Part shown: positions 21,058-34,700 of the stretch, piece after piece
How the letters are laid out: every line of letters starts with the position of its first letter
How positions within the stretch are numbered: position 1 is the stretch's first letter
Assembly (NCBI RefSeq): GCF_019393635.1
Contig: NC_057861.1
Location: forward strand, 743,272,732 to 743,336,731
Reading direction: 5' to 3'
DNA: 64,000 nucleotides
Source of the DNA: Dromiciops gliroides
Lineage: Eukaryota; Chordata; Mammalia; Microbiotheria; Microbiotheriidae
Position numbers and translations under genes: made by a program
The notes under the pieces: generated by a model
Databases searched by the model: none
Told to the model about the DNA's origin: nothing
Seen by the model: only the letters and a program-made list of their open reading frames with translations

Positions 21058-24000
21058 CCTCCTCCTCCTCCTCCTTCCTCTCCTCTTGTTTTTCTGAATT
21101 AAGAAGTTACAGAAAAGAAAATCAAATAAGGGAGAAAAAGAAAAAGAGGGAGAGAATGATGAAGAAAAAAATCATATACATAGAGAGTGCAAGAGAGCTT
21201 ATTCACACTCAGGAATGGAGGTCACTAGCCAGGACTTTGGCATAAGGATCCCAAGAGAGAACTATCAAAATTTTCCCCAAGTGCCATTAAACCGGATATT
21301 TATATAGCTCACTGATCTGTACTAGACACCAAGGACTAATCAGTCAGACATTCTTTTAAAAACCCAAAACAGGTGTGAGAGAGGGGCCTCTTCCTCCAGG
21401 ATTTCAGTTCCTTCTTTGCTCATCAAGGTTGCAACTGACTTCTTCCCAAAGCCTCAGGATGTGAAACGTTGATGGATTTGTGGTGTGTTTGTGGTAGTTT
21501 CCTGTCACAGGTAAAAGTGTCCTGTCCACAAATAAGGCCTTCCCTTGGGTTCAGGCCTCTCCGGGATAATTGCACAGTGTGGTTCACCATCCCACTATCC
21601 TATGGAGCTGTGCTAGGAGATCTCTCCAGGAGATGTGTCACCCATCCCATAAGGCTGAAAGGGTAACTTTGTTAAGGTGAAGGGGGAAGCATCCAGCTCT
21701 CCCCCTTCTTTTAAAAGTGAGAGTCAAAGAAAGCTCCCCCCCACACCTTGTGCTTCTCTGGTTTCTTTGGACCATCAAATATTTTTGTAATAATGTATTT
21801 AATTGTTATCAAAGAATCTGGTTATCTAACCTTTCTAACACAATGAATGGGGAATAATCATAGCAATTCCCTCCCTGGCTTGTAGAGAGCATCGTATCTG
21901 GTGGAAGCCCAAATCTGACCTCAAACGCTATCTATGTTATCCTGAGAGAATCTCTTAACTTCTGTTTGTCTTGGTTTCTTCATCCATAAAATGAATATAA
22001 TAATAGCACCAATATCCCAGGGGTTTTGTATGAATAGAATGAGATAATTTTAAAAGCACCTTGCCAACCTTAAAGCACTGCATAAATGTTAGCTATCATT
22101 ATAACATGATTAATGTGATACCATTTAATTTATCACAGGATGATAACATTTGATAATCTGTTCTAGTTTATACAACCTGGTATAATATAATGTTGCAGAA
22201 GAGTTGCCTCTATGTACTTTAGTCGAAGAAGGTTTCACACTGGGAGCACCCTATATCGATTAAATTACAGGTGCACTTCCCACACCCCACAGTTTTAGGT
22301 TATAGATTTATGTAGTAAAATAAATCTCTGTAGGTTTATTATTAATATTGTAAATGGGGCTATACCGATTTTATAATGTATCTACAGAGACACGTACATA
22401 TCATGAATAATGATGATAGTAGCATTTATATAGCCCTTTAAGGGTTGCAAAGCCCTGCGCGTTATCTCATTTTGACTATAGGTATATTCTGCATATATTT
22501 ATAATATAGATATAACATGTATTAATATAAAGCACAGATGTATTATAAGCAAATGCAAATTCTGTAGAGGATACAACTCTCTTTGTTTTTAACTGTAGAT
22601 ATATTTTAATCAGCCACTGGTGCCGGCTCTCTCTGCACTGACCCTGCAGGCGGGCCTTAGTGGAGAGCTGTTTGGGGATTGCTTTCACATTGCAAGCTCA
22701 AGTAGTTGCTTTTTTAAGGAGCGGAAGATAATGGAGACAATTAGGCAGGTCCCCCTGTGTTCTGTCAAAGTGACGGGCGCATTTGGGGGCCCTCCCTGTC
22801 AGCCCGTTGAAGGCTCCTTCCTGCTTGGCCCTTATCCTGGGGGGGCGGGCGGTGAGGGAAGGAGCGAACTCGGCCCGCCCCCCACCCCCGGCCCACTGGG
22901 CATCAGGGATTCTGCAGTGCTACGCTCCACCAGCCCGACTCCTTAGTCCCAGCCCGCCATCCTCAAGGTGGGCTGAAAGGTCTATTTGCCCGTGGCCCTA
23001 GGAACAGCCGGGGTCCCTCTCGGGATGCAGGGAATTGTGGTTTGGGGATCTCCTTTCGTTTCTAGCTGTTAGGGGATGCTGGCATGGGTGAAGGTGACGG
23101 GAAGGCAAGCCTAGGAGCAGAGAGGCCTAGGAGCCGAGGCCGGGGCAGGGGCGGGGGCTGGGACCGATCGCCGAGCCCCCAGGTCTTGCTCTCAGCTTGT
23201 CTCCTTCCTGATCCCTCAAGTCTAGACTTGAGATGGTTTGAAAAACTGCCGGAAACACTTGCTCGGCCCTCACCCGGTCCTCCACCACTAGTGTCCTGTG
23301 TTCCAGATCGGTTTCCTAAAGACAGATCGCAGCGCCCGGAGAGCGAGCTCACTGGGCCTTCCCGAAGAGCCCGCGTCTGCCCAACAGGCGGTCTGAGGAC
23401 GCCGCGCTCTCTGCCCTTGGCCTCCGCGCTTCCCAGGCTGCGGGAGGGTCCTTCTGGTCTCCGCCGTCCTACGACCAAAGCCGTACCCCCTATCTGTCCC
23501 GGGCCCGCAGCCTTCCCCAATTCACCCTCTTCTCTCTGCACCAGAACAATTCGTGGAGAAGACTTCCTGCGCCCAGCCCCTTGGCGACCTCCCGGGGCTC
23601 GACTCCCACGGCGACTTCGGCGGCAGCCTTGGAAGTGGTGGCGGTGGCGGCGGCGGCAGCCCTTCCTCTCTGTGCACCGAGCCCCTCATCCCCACCACCC
23701 CCATCGTCCCCAGCGAGGAAATGGCCAAGATCGCCTGCAGTCTGGAAACCAAGGAGCTGTGGGATAAATTTCACGAGCTGGGCACCGAGATGATCATCAC
23801 CAAGTCGGGCAGGTAGCTGAGGCTCGGGCGCTTTGGCTTTGGGGAACTCCGGCGGGAGGAGAGGAGGGGCCCCGCTGGGCGAGGGCAGGAGTGGAAAGTC
23901 ACTTCATAGGGTCACAGGAAGGGACCCCAAGAGCCAGCTAGTCCTATCTCCTCGTTTTACATATCAAGAAACGAAAGCCCAGAGACTTGCTCTTGGTCAC

Positions 24001-25732
24001 TCATAGAATCTTAGATAAAGAGATGCAAGGAGCCTCAGAGGTCATCGAGGGCAACTCTCTCACTTTACAAAGGAGGAAACTGAGGCTCGGAGAGATTGTA
24101 ACTTGCTCAAGGTCATAATAGTAGGCAAAAATCCTTGCTGCAAAGCAAGAAAACCTCCATTCCCCTAAACACTGCTTTGGAAAAGATTTAAACGGACGTT
24201 GGACGTGGTCTCTCTTCTTTCGAGGTCCGAGGGAGGGGAGAAGGTTAGGAATCCCAGAGAGCGTCCGGATCCTCTGGAGGGCTGTAGGTGCTGGGGGACG
24301 CCCACGTCATTCCTGGGGCAACATTCCTTAGTCCCAGGACCCAAACCGGAGGCCCAGCGGTCTCCTGACCCCTGGCATGTCGAGTCAGGGGGACACTGGG
24401 GCCTTGGTGCAGAAAAGGAAGGGTTTCGGGGCGGGGGGGAGCCTGGTTTACCAGAGGGGAGGGCAGGGAGCTGGGAGACGGGAAGAAGCCCGAAATTCAG
24501 GGAGACCCCAGGCTGGGAGCAAGCCCCGGCCGCCTTAAGAAAACATACTCTGGGCAGAGGGCAGGCAGAGCTGGCTTGAGACGGGGATTTATCCGGTTGA
24601 TCACGGTCGCCGCCAGACTGGAATTTCCTCAGTCGGAATGGCCCAGACCTCTTGGGAACTGGGAGCTCAGGGCTTCCCTGTTTATCCTTCCTAGTTTGCA
24701 GACTACCCCTGGACTTTGGGGAGAAAAAAGTAAAGGGAAATAAAACAATAAATAAAGGCAATGCTGGGGGCGGGAGGAAGGGGAACCTGTAGAGATGATT
24801 GTCGATATAATATGGATCCTAGATTTAGTGCTAGAAGGAACCTCCGAGGCCACCATCTAGTACAGCCCCGGCTTTTACCGAGGACGACACTAAGATCCAG
24901 AGAGGTAAGTGACTGGTCCAGGTTCCTACACGCAGTATTCGGTAGAGCGAGATTCGAACCATGATGCTTTTATTCCAAATCTAATCTTGCCACTGAATTG
25001 GATTCTGAAAGCATCAGGCCCAAGGCTTCTTAATATTTCAGGGGGCCCGTGAATTTAACTGGGGAAAACCCCATATTTATTTTCATTAACCTTTAGTTTC
25101 TTTTGTCATCTTGTGAATTTTTTTATGCATTTGAAAAACATTCTGAGAAAGACTCCATAAGTTTCACCAGATTGCCGAGAGGATCTGGGGGAAGGAGGAG
25201 GGGGCGGGGGGAGGATCCTTGATCCAATCCAACTCCCCTCTTTTACAGAGGAGGAAACTGAGGCAAGTTTCCAGTCAATGGATCAAGAAACTTTTATTAA
25301 GTGCCAGGTACTGTGCTAAACTCTGGGGCAAATAATGTGGCCGAGCTCATAGAGCTGGTAATTAGCAGACGCAGGATTCGACCCAGATTCTGACTCCCTG
25401 TACTACTCAGGGGTTGAAATCGATTTTTTTGGTTTTTGGTTTTAGAAATCGGTATAAGGAAGAACAGAGCAGCTGCGCGTGTTGGGGGCGATCTGATTAG
25501 GCAAAGTGTGTCATGTGAACTGGCTTGGGGAAAGTTATAGAGGGATTTAGAAACTACGGATTTCCATGGAAGACCAGCCGCTTCCATGGGTTTCCCAAAG
25601 AACCCTAGCATCAATGCCATCTTCCTCTTTCCATCTAAGGACCAGACAGCTAGAAGTAGACTGGGTCTGTCTGCCCTATATCACTCCCGAGGTCAAATGC
25701 ACAGGAAAGAAAGGAAGAATTTGCCTAGTAGA

Positions 25733-25779
<47 letters not shown>

Positions 25780-28700
25780 GGGGGGACAGGTTCCTTTCCC
25801 TGGATGCGGCACTTGCTGGGGTAGCACAGTACTAGAGTTAAGGGTCAGTGGATTTTGTCCCCAAACCTTCCAACTGTTGGTTGGAAATAGCCGAAGGCAT
25901 TATTATGAAACAACCCACGTCTGAGCCCTGAGTCCTAAATTCGTCCTAAAAGGACTTTCCTCCCGCCTTGGTCACAAATGCTGACTTCAGCGAGTGCCCC
26001 TAAAAAGTGTCAACATTAAAACATTCTGGGAAATCTGCTGGTACTCGGCCACTATCAGTTCTCTGAGCTCCTGGAACAAAAGAAGCGCGGTGTGAGGCGA
26101 TTTTAACACAAGAATATTTGTCGAGAGACGGAATGAGGCATTTAGTGGGTAGAGAGCAAGCCTTAGAGACAGGAAGTCCTGGATTCAAGTCTTACCTCTG
26201 ATACATACTGACTGAGTAACCCCAAGCAAGTCAATTAAGCCTCTCGGCAACTACCTAAGACTGTAAATTATAGATTTTTCCCCCCTCAGGGCAATGAGGG
26301 TTAAGTGACTTGCCTAGGGTCACACAGCTAGTAAGTGTCAAGTGTCTGAGGCCGAATTTGAACTCAGGTCCTCCTGAATCCAGGGCCAGTGCTTTATCCA
26401 CTGCGCCACCTAGCTGTCCATAAATTATAGATTTATAATTACAGATGAGGTATCCATCAGCATGGGCAAAGAGAGTTTCCGATCCTGGAGTTCCCTCACC
26501 TCGATGACATAAAAGACCCCGAACAAAATAAATCAAAAGGCATTTATGGAACACAAGGCAAATTGGAGGAGTGTTCGAGAAAGGCTGTGTGCGGGTTTTG
26601 TTACGTAAATAGAAGCAGGAGTCTGGAGAGACCCACTTAGAATGAAACCCTAGAGACGATTAGCTGCCAACTATTAGCTGTAAAGTCACTTAACCTCCGT
26701 CAGTCTCAGTTTCCTCATCTGTAAAGTGAGGATAATAGCATCTTCGGCACCTACGTTACCTGATGTAAGGATCAAGTGGGATAAAAGGTTTAAAGCGCTC
26801 TGTAAATGTCAGCTATTATTACCACAAATCCGGCCCACGTGAAAGAGACAGAATTCAATCCCAGCTGAGAAATGTAGCCCAGATGGAAATCATAGGGTGA
26901 TCTCAGAGGATCTTTGACCTTGCAGATAGGAAGGAATGTGCTAGGAGAGAGAACAGGCTGAAATAAGCCTGTGAGAAGCCCCTGGATCATTTTCTTCACC
27001 ATCAAAGTTCCCAATTACGGAATCATTTAATCCCCACCCCCCTCCACACCCGCATTTCAGCCCAAGTTTGTGTGTGACCGATCCTTTCTCTCCTCCGGTT
27101 TAAGGCGAATGTTTCCTACCATTCGGGTGTCGTTTTCCGGGGTGGACCCTGAAGCCAAGTACATTGTTCTGATGGATATCGTTCCCGTGGACAACAAGAG
27201 ATACAGATATGCCTACCATCGCTCCTCTTGGCTGGTGGCTGGCAAGGCCGACCCTCCCCTTCCCGCAAGGTTTGTCCTCCTCCGTGCCCAGTTTTCTCAT
27301 AGGAGAAATATTTATGTCCAACCTCCCCCCCCCCCCCCGCCCACCTATCTGCAGAATTCCGCTGAGCTGCCCAGAGAGTTCTACATGGGGATTTACAGTA
27401 GTCTGTTTTGAAACCTGCTGCTGCTGCTGATTCTGGAAAGAAAGCGCCCAGGCAAACCAGGAGGGCTGACTGCTGAAGACCAGGGTTAATCCAGGGAGAG
27501 GATATTTACAGACAGAAAGCAGCACCCTTCCTTTGGACCCTTTGTCTAATCCTCCCCCTCCCCCCCAAACCCCTGTATCTCCTGGAATTTGCAGCATTAA
27601 AATTTACTAGACATCAGGGGCCACTAAAGACAGAAAAGATATTATTACACAATTGGTATTTGTTCGACTAATTACAATGAATATTTGTTGCCCGTTTGGT
27701 TAGATTACGTTATAAACAAATCATTTTGTGTCAATCATGTTCTCATTTTAAAGGATTCGATTTTATTATTATTATAATCAATCAGTAATCGATAATTTTT
27801 TTTTATTAAGTATCTCCTATGGGCTAGGCAAGGGCAGCTAGTTGTCGAGGTGGATAGAGTGCTAGGTTTGAAGTCAGGAAGACTCATCTTCCTTAGTTCA
27901 AGTCTGACCTCAGACACTAGCTGTGTGATCTTGGGCAAGTCACTTAACCCCGTTTGCCTCAGTTTCCTCATCTGTAAAATGAGCTAGAGAAGGAAATGGC
28001 CAACCACTCCAGTATCTTTGCCAAGAAAATCCCAAACAGGGTCACAAAAAGTCAGACATGACTAGGCACATGTACCAGGCACTGTGCTAATAGTTACTAT
28101 TATCAATTATTTTTATCTTCATAATCATCTACTAAGTCATAGAGAAGTGTTGTCTGAATATGTGAGGGAGGGGAGTCCGATAAAGTCTTTGAAGTATTTG
28201 GGATAACTATATCATTTATATTACTAGATATTGTGCTTTTTTGGGTTGTTTGTTTTGGACCTGCAAACTAGGGAATTCGCTCCACCAATGGATTTCAGGG
28301 AACCCAGGTCTACATGAGTTCAAATAAATCCAAGATTAGCTCTCTATCCCCCTCTTTCTGCTTTATTGTTTCCTTTTACCGTGGCATTCATCCCAAAGAA
28401 AGTTGTATTTTGTTGGTGTTTACTGTTCCAAAGCACACAATGAGGGAGCATTCTAATGAACAGGAATATATACTTCATTGACTGGCAGTGAAGAATAATA
28501 ATAATAAATAACTAGCATTTGTAATGGTGCTTTAAGGTGTGCAAAATACTTTACAAATATTATCCAATTTGATCTTCTCGACAACCCTGAGAGGTAGATT
28601 CTATTATTATCCCCATTTTATAGATCAGAAAACTGAAACGGAGGCGAAGTGACCCATGAGAGTATACCCTCCCCCGCCAAACTATATTGTGTTCATTTTT

Positions 28701-31700
28701 TCTATATTTTATCTATATTTACACTCCACTCATAGTATATAATCTTCTTGAGGGCAAGGACTGTTTCAATTTTGTCCTTGTAGTGCCCACACCTGGTATA
28801 GGGCGTGGCATACAATGTCTGCTTAATAAATGTTGGCTTATCGTTTGGAAGTTGAAAGTTCCAGTGGTTGGTGGTGTAGTTAAATTTAAACCAAACACCA
28901 AGAGTTAATTTTATTCAGCATGGAGTACTTGAAGGGAGAATGTTACCATGTATGGCGTGAGTATTTGGTCTTTTGTCTAACTAGAACTTTGTGATAGAGC
29001 AAGGATTTCCCTGAGATACAGTGCTGTTGGAGCCCTTGAGGTCTAGCTCTGTCAATGACTCCTCAGAGAACCCTCCCTTCCTGCTGTTTGGATGCTGTTC
29101 TAGGGACCCTGAGATGTGATTGGTGTTGAGGAGACATCCCGGTGTAGTGGGGGAAATGTTGCCTGGGAAGTCAGAGGACTGAAGTAATCCCTCTATACTC
29201 TTTGCCCCTGTGTGACCTTGGGCAATTTACCTAACCATATGGACATCAATTTCCTTGCCTATGGTCTCTGCATTACATGTGATGGGGTTGACTTAGAAGA
29301 GCCCTCCCAGCTAGAAATATGCCATCCATGTGCCTCAACCTCTTAAAGGACTGCTCCTTGCCCTAGAAGAGCTGTTATTGTCTCTTAGAAGGTGTTCAGG
29401 AGGAGGAACACCAACCACTTTCTGAAATCCCATTGTCAGAAGAATTGGCTCCAGACAAAACAACAGTCACCCAACTGTTGCTAGGTATTATATGGGGGAC
29501 AAGGACAGAACCTTTGATTTCCATTGATCTAGAGAAAGCCTTAGTGAGAATATTCTCTCTACCAAAGCAGGTCAGCACTTTCTCTGCCATTAACAATCTT
29601 ATAAAGAGAATAATCAGAAGCACTGAGGTAGTCAACATTGTGCTCAGGGTCACAGAGGCAGGATGCACCATAGACAGGTCTTGAATATGGGTCTTCTTGG
29701 CTGAAGCATCCTGCTGCCTCACTCTCTAAACAGGTATGCATGTATGTACATGTGAATTATTATACATTATAAATATATATGAGGGGACATGTGATGTAGT
29801 GGACAGAGAGTTAGTGTTGGAACTCAAGTGTCACCACTGACCAATACCATCTGTGTGACCTTGGACAAGTGTCTTAATATTTCAGTCCTCCTAGGCAGCT
29901 AAGACAGACAGGTGCAGAGAAGGTGCTGACCTGCATTGGTAGAGGCAGGTTCCTCTCTTGGGAATTCCCTATAGTAGTGACAATTATAGATCTATTATCT
30001 ATGTGTGTGTAAGTGTGTCTACACACATGTATACGTACCTATCTATGTACAGGTGACTTATAGGGATAGGGACCAGACTCCTGATTTTCTTGGTAAGGAA
30101 ATCTCCACTCTCTAGAGAGGTTAGTACCTTCTTTGAAACTTAACAGTCTTAGAGAGAATTACCTGGGACCCTGAAAGGTTGGATAACTTGCTAGTGTTAC
30201 ATAACCAGCATGTAGCAAAGGCAAAATTTAAACTTCACTTCACCACCGCCCCCTCCAACTCCTTCACACACATCAAACCTCTGCACTTTGTTAGTTTGAA
30301 AGAGGAGTTGTTTCAGCGCCTTCCCCCAACCCTCTGTCCCCTACCCCATTAGAGGAAGGATGAGGGCAAAGTCCTATGCCTGTCTGTTTATATGTCGTTC
30401 CCCCCCCAACACATATAGTGTCTATAACTACAAAGATATTTAAATGACGCAATCAACATTCTCTGCTACTGACTAGATCAGGTCATTGGTCTATCAGCAG
30501 CTGGTTCTTGGCGGGGGGATGGTTGTTTATGAGTCTGTTTTAAGGGGAAAAAACATATTAGGAACACCTTTGCAGATGCCTTCCTTTTCTCCTTCTTCTC
30601 CCTTCATGATCCTCACTCCCTGCCCAGTGAAACTCTCTCACTCTATTTACACACACATTTTCTTCCTATCTAAAGGCTTTATGTATGTACTGGTGACAGA
30701 AGCTGGCAGACATGAAGGTCAGCAGGGCTCTGGAAATGTGACATCTCTTGTTGATGTAACTGCTCTGTTGCTGGCTGGGGAAGGGAAATGCTTACCAATA
30801 GCTATCTAAGCTCAAGCATGTTTAAGTTGCTGCTGGAATTTTAAGTCTTTCTGGGGACTGGCAAAAAGAAGGGCTTCCCTCGTTGAGTTTTCTTCTGCCT
30901 TCATTCCTCCTTCAGTGTCTATGGAATTGGGAGCATTCTTGATCAACTCAATCTATTTTTATAGAAGTTACAAATGAATCCTTAGACACTGTCCCATTTT
31001 GCAGCTCCATTGGGCTGGGGAACTCTAAATCATTATACATACATACATACATACATGTATACACATATGTATGTGATGTGTATGTGTATATATGCATATG
31101 TATGCACATACACACATAATATGCTGTTGTGCTGAGTGAATCCTATTGGAATTCAAAGCTTGGAAGGGATTTCTTCAGTGTGGGGTAACTTCTGGTATGG
31201 AAATTCCATCTACCAATGCAGATTGGCAACTCATGTTGAGAGTGTAAGTCTAAATCCAGGATCACAGTTGCCTGGGGCGTGAGAGTTTAGGTGAATTGAC
31301 CTCAGTCTCATATCCAGTATGGTCAGAGACAGGACCAGTTCTTCCCAGTTCTTCCTGACTCCAGGGCCTATGCTCCACACTCTAAATCAATCCCATCTCT
31401 CCAGTATGTGTGTGTGTGTATATATATGTATGCATATTTATGTACATAGACACATATATGTAACATTTTAAAATCTACATTTGTTTTCAAAGTTCCTCAA
31501 CTATTCAATAATATTAAAATTTTTTTGGTTTGTTTTTCGTGGGTCAATGAGGGTTAAATGACTTGCTCAGGGTCACACAGCTAGCAAGTGTCAAGTATCT
31601 GAGCCCAGATTTGAACTCAGGTCCTCCTGAATCCAGGGCCGGTGCTCTACCCATTGCACCACCTAACTGCTCCCCAATAATCAATTTTTTTTAAAATAGA

Positions 31701-34700
31701 AAATAACATTCTGCTTCACATGGGGCAAACTTTGCCTGGGATGTATGTTATATTACATTTTGGCAGAGAACCTGCTGAAGCTTCTTGGCAAGAGAAAATG
31801 GGTTTTTTGCCCCAATATTAAGGAGCATGGCTAGTAAGCTAATAGGGGTCAGATACCAGGACAAACAATAATCTCACCAGTTTCTAAAATCCTAAGGAAT
31901 CTCTCCCTTTTTGCCACTGAAAAACCCTCTCCTTTCCAATGGCAGAGGGCTGCCATTGAAAAGCATCTCTGCCCCTGGATTTGCACACAACGTGAAATCC
32001 CTTTCTTCCTGCTGTCAGAGACTAAAACAACTTTTTGTTACCAAAGAACATTTTAATCGAAAGCTTTTTTGGACACTCCCCTTTCAAGTCCTTTTAAGTG
32101 TTTCCAGGGGTTGGCTTCCCGGCAGAATCCTTGCCGTTCTGAACCTTTCTGCACTGCATGCTTGTGAGGCATTATACGTTTCAGCATGCACATCTTGTCT
32201 TTCCTTGTCTTCCGTGATGTCTGTTCCCCCTGTGACAAGCTGTGGCCTGGATTCTTTGGCCACCATCTCCGCATTCTCTAATTGTATTATCAGAGGTTTT
32301 TAAGGGTTGGCCTTAGGAAGCCAGACACAGTTGTAAGGAGTTATATTGGAATGGGATTTTTCCCCCTTTAATTCAATTCAATCCAACAAGTGTTTATGGA
32401 AGGTCTACCAAGTGCCCGGCACCATGCCCAGGATAAAAAGACAAAAATGAATCTGTCCCTTTCCTTAAGGAGCTTGTGTTATATTGGAAGGACATAACAT
32501 ATGCACAGATACATATGCATGTATGTATGCATGCATAGAAAATACCAAGTCATTTCCTTGATAAGGAGAGAGAATTGACATGTAGGGGGATCAGTTGGGC
32601 CTTGAAGGAAGATAGGAATTCTATGAGACAGAGGTGAGAAGGAAATGCATTCCAAGAACGGGGGCGGCCTGTACAAAAATGTATGGAAGTAGGCAATAGA
32701 CTGGCATGTATAAGGAATAGCAAATATGCCAGATTGACTGTGTGGAATGTGTGAGACAAAGTAATATGTAATTAGTTTGGAAAAATGTTGGAGTCAGATT
32801 ATGAAAGCCTTTGAGTGCTAGTCCATAAAGATTGTCTTTTATCCTAAGGGCAATAGGGAGTCACTGAACTTTCTTGAATGACTGACATAGCCACCTGTAT
32901 AGTTGCCTATTCCAGCCCAGTTCACAATGTTTGGATATAGTTATAAATAACCTACATAATGTCATAGGATCCAAGATGGAAAGCACCAAAGAGACCTTCT
33001 AGTCCAATCTTCTTACTTTATTTATCTATCTATCCATTCATTTATTCATTCATTTATTTATTTTTGCTGAGGCAATTGGGGTTAAGTGACTTGCCCAGGG
33101 TCACACAGCTAGTAAGTGTTAAGTGTCTGAGGCCAGATTTAAACTCAGGTCCTCCTGATTCCAGGGCTGGTGCTCTATCCATTGCACCATCTAGCTGCCC
33201 CTTATTTCTGGATTGATGAGGAACCTGAAGCTCAAGCAGGTGAAGGTACCTGTTCAAGGTTCTTACAGGCCGAAAAGTAATGATTTGTACCTGGATTCTC
33301 CTACTCCAAATCCCAAGATCTTCCCAAAGTACTACGTTTATATGTAAAAGGAACTTTTAAAACATAACATTTACTTACAGGAAGAACTTCTCACTTAATA
33401 GATGGAAAGGGATTTCTTTCCAATTATATCAAGAACCTTTTGCCTAACTTTCTTATTGTTTGTGAGTGCCCATCAGAACTGGGTTATAAATGGAGTACTC
33501 CAAAATTGAGACACCACAGAAAATCATTTTTATCACAGACAAGCTCAGTTCACACTCATCTTACAACAATTACCCGAGGGCAGTTTTAAGATGAAATTTC
33601 TTTCCAACTCTCTGGTTCATTTGTCTTCCGTGATCCTAGATAAAAATACTCTCTCCTTCAGTTATAGAGTGAAGGATCAGGCTTCATTCAAGGTAGTGAG
33701 TGATGGTGCTGTCCTGGAATGCAGGCGCTCATTTCTATAATCCACTCGTAGCCCAGGAATTTAGGGCAAGACCCTGCTGTTTGTGTCTGGTGGGGAGCTC
33801 TGGTTCTTGCAAAATCTGCATGGCTGTTGAGCGCCACATTAAGTTTTGAGTGGCTCTGTTGAACTGACAGCGGTATAAGAGACCCATCTGGAAAGTTGTA
33901 CAATTAGGTTTTTGCCCCAGTGTTTGGTACCTCAGCAGTGCCTATCTTCGGTAAAAGCTGACCATTTAAATGGTTTCCTTCCACCATCATTACCAATAAT
34001 GGAAACAGATCTACTATAGAGGAAGGCTGCAAGGTATGGTCACAGTGGATGAATGTTGACGTTGCAAGCATCATTGAGAGAGAACTGCCTTAGACATCAG
34101 CTGCTTGATTCTTGAGCAAATTTCACTCTCAGCCTCATTTTCCTCACCTGTAAAATGGGAATAAAAATCACACTTGCCTTAGAGGGAGATTGGGAGGATG
34201 AAATGAGATAATGGATCCATAAAGTGGTTTGCAAACCTTAAAGGGCTAAAGAAAGGTTAGCTCTTATCATGTAGTATCTTTTTTGATGGAGCTCAGATGG
34301 AAATGGTCTAAGGACAAGTCACTCTCGGGCTGTTATTCTTTTATAGTGACTGTTCCACAGATATTACATAGATGGATAAAAGGACAGTATTTTGTCATTG
34401 AATAAGTCTTGGGATGTGAGCTCATCTTCAGTAAGCTCCTTGAAAGCTTCCTCAGTATCCTCCAGTAGTGGGCACAAAGACAGCAATGGCAGGAATCTTA
34501 TTCTGTTGCCACACCTGAGGTCTGTTAGAAGGCCTTTGTGTTATGAAATCTTTTCATCTATGTAATTTGGAGACTATGAGTATTCAGTATACTAACATCT
34601 ATTAATTGGTTGATTGATTAATTAGTTTATTTATATATTTATTCATTTATTTATTTATCTACTCATCTACTTATTCATTTATTCATTCATTCATTTGTTT

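Noticed and set aside
23062-23774. Overlapping long open frames on both strands upstream of and across exon 2
   Set aside because: GC-rich, CpG-dense sequence gives long chance frames; only the TBX20 frame from 23545 matches a known protein.
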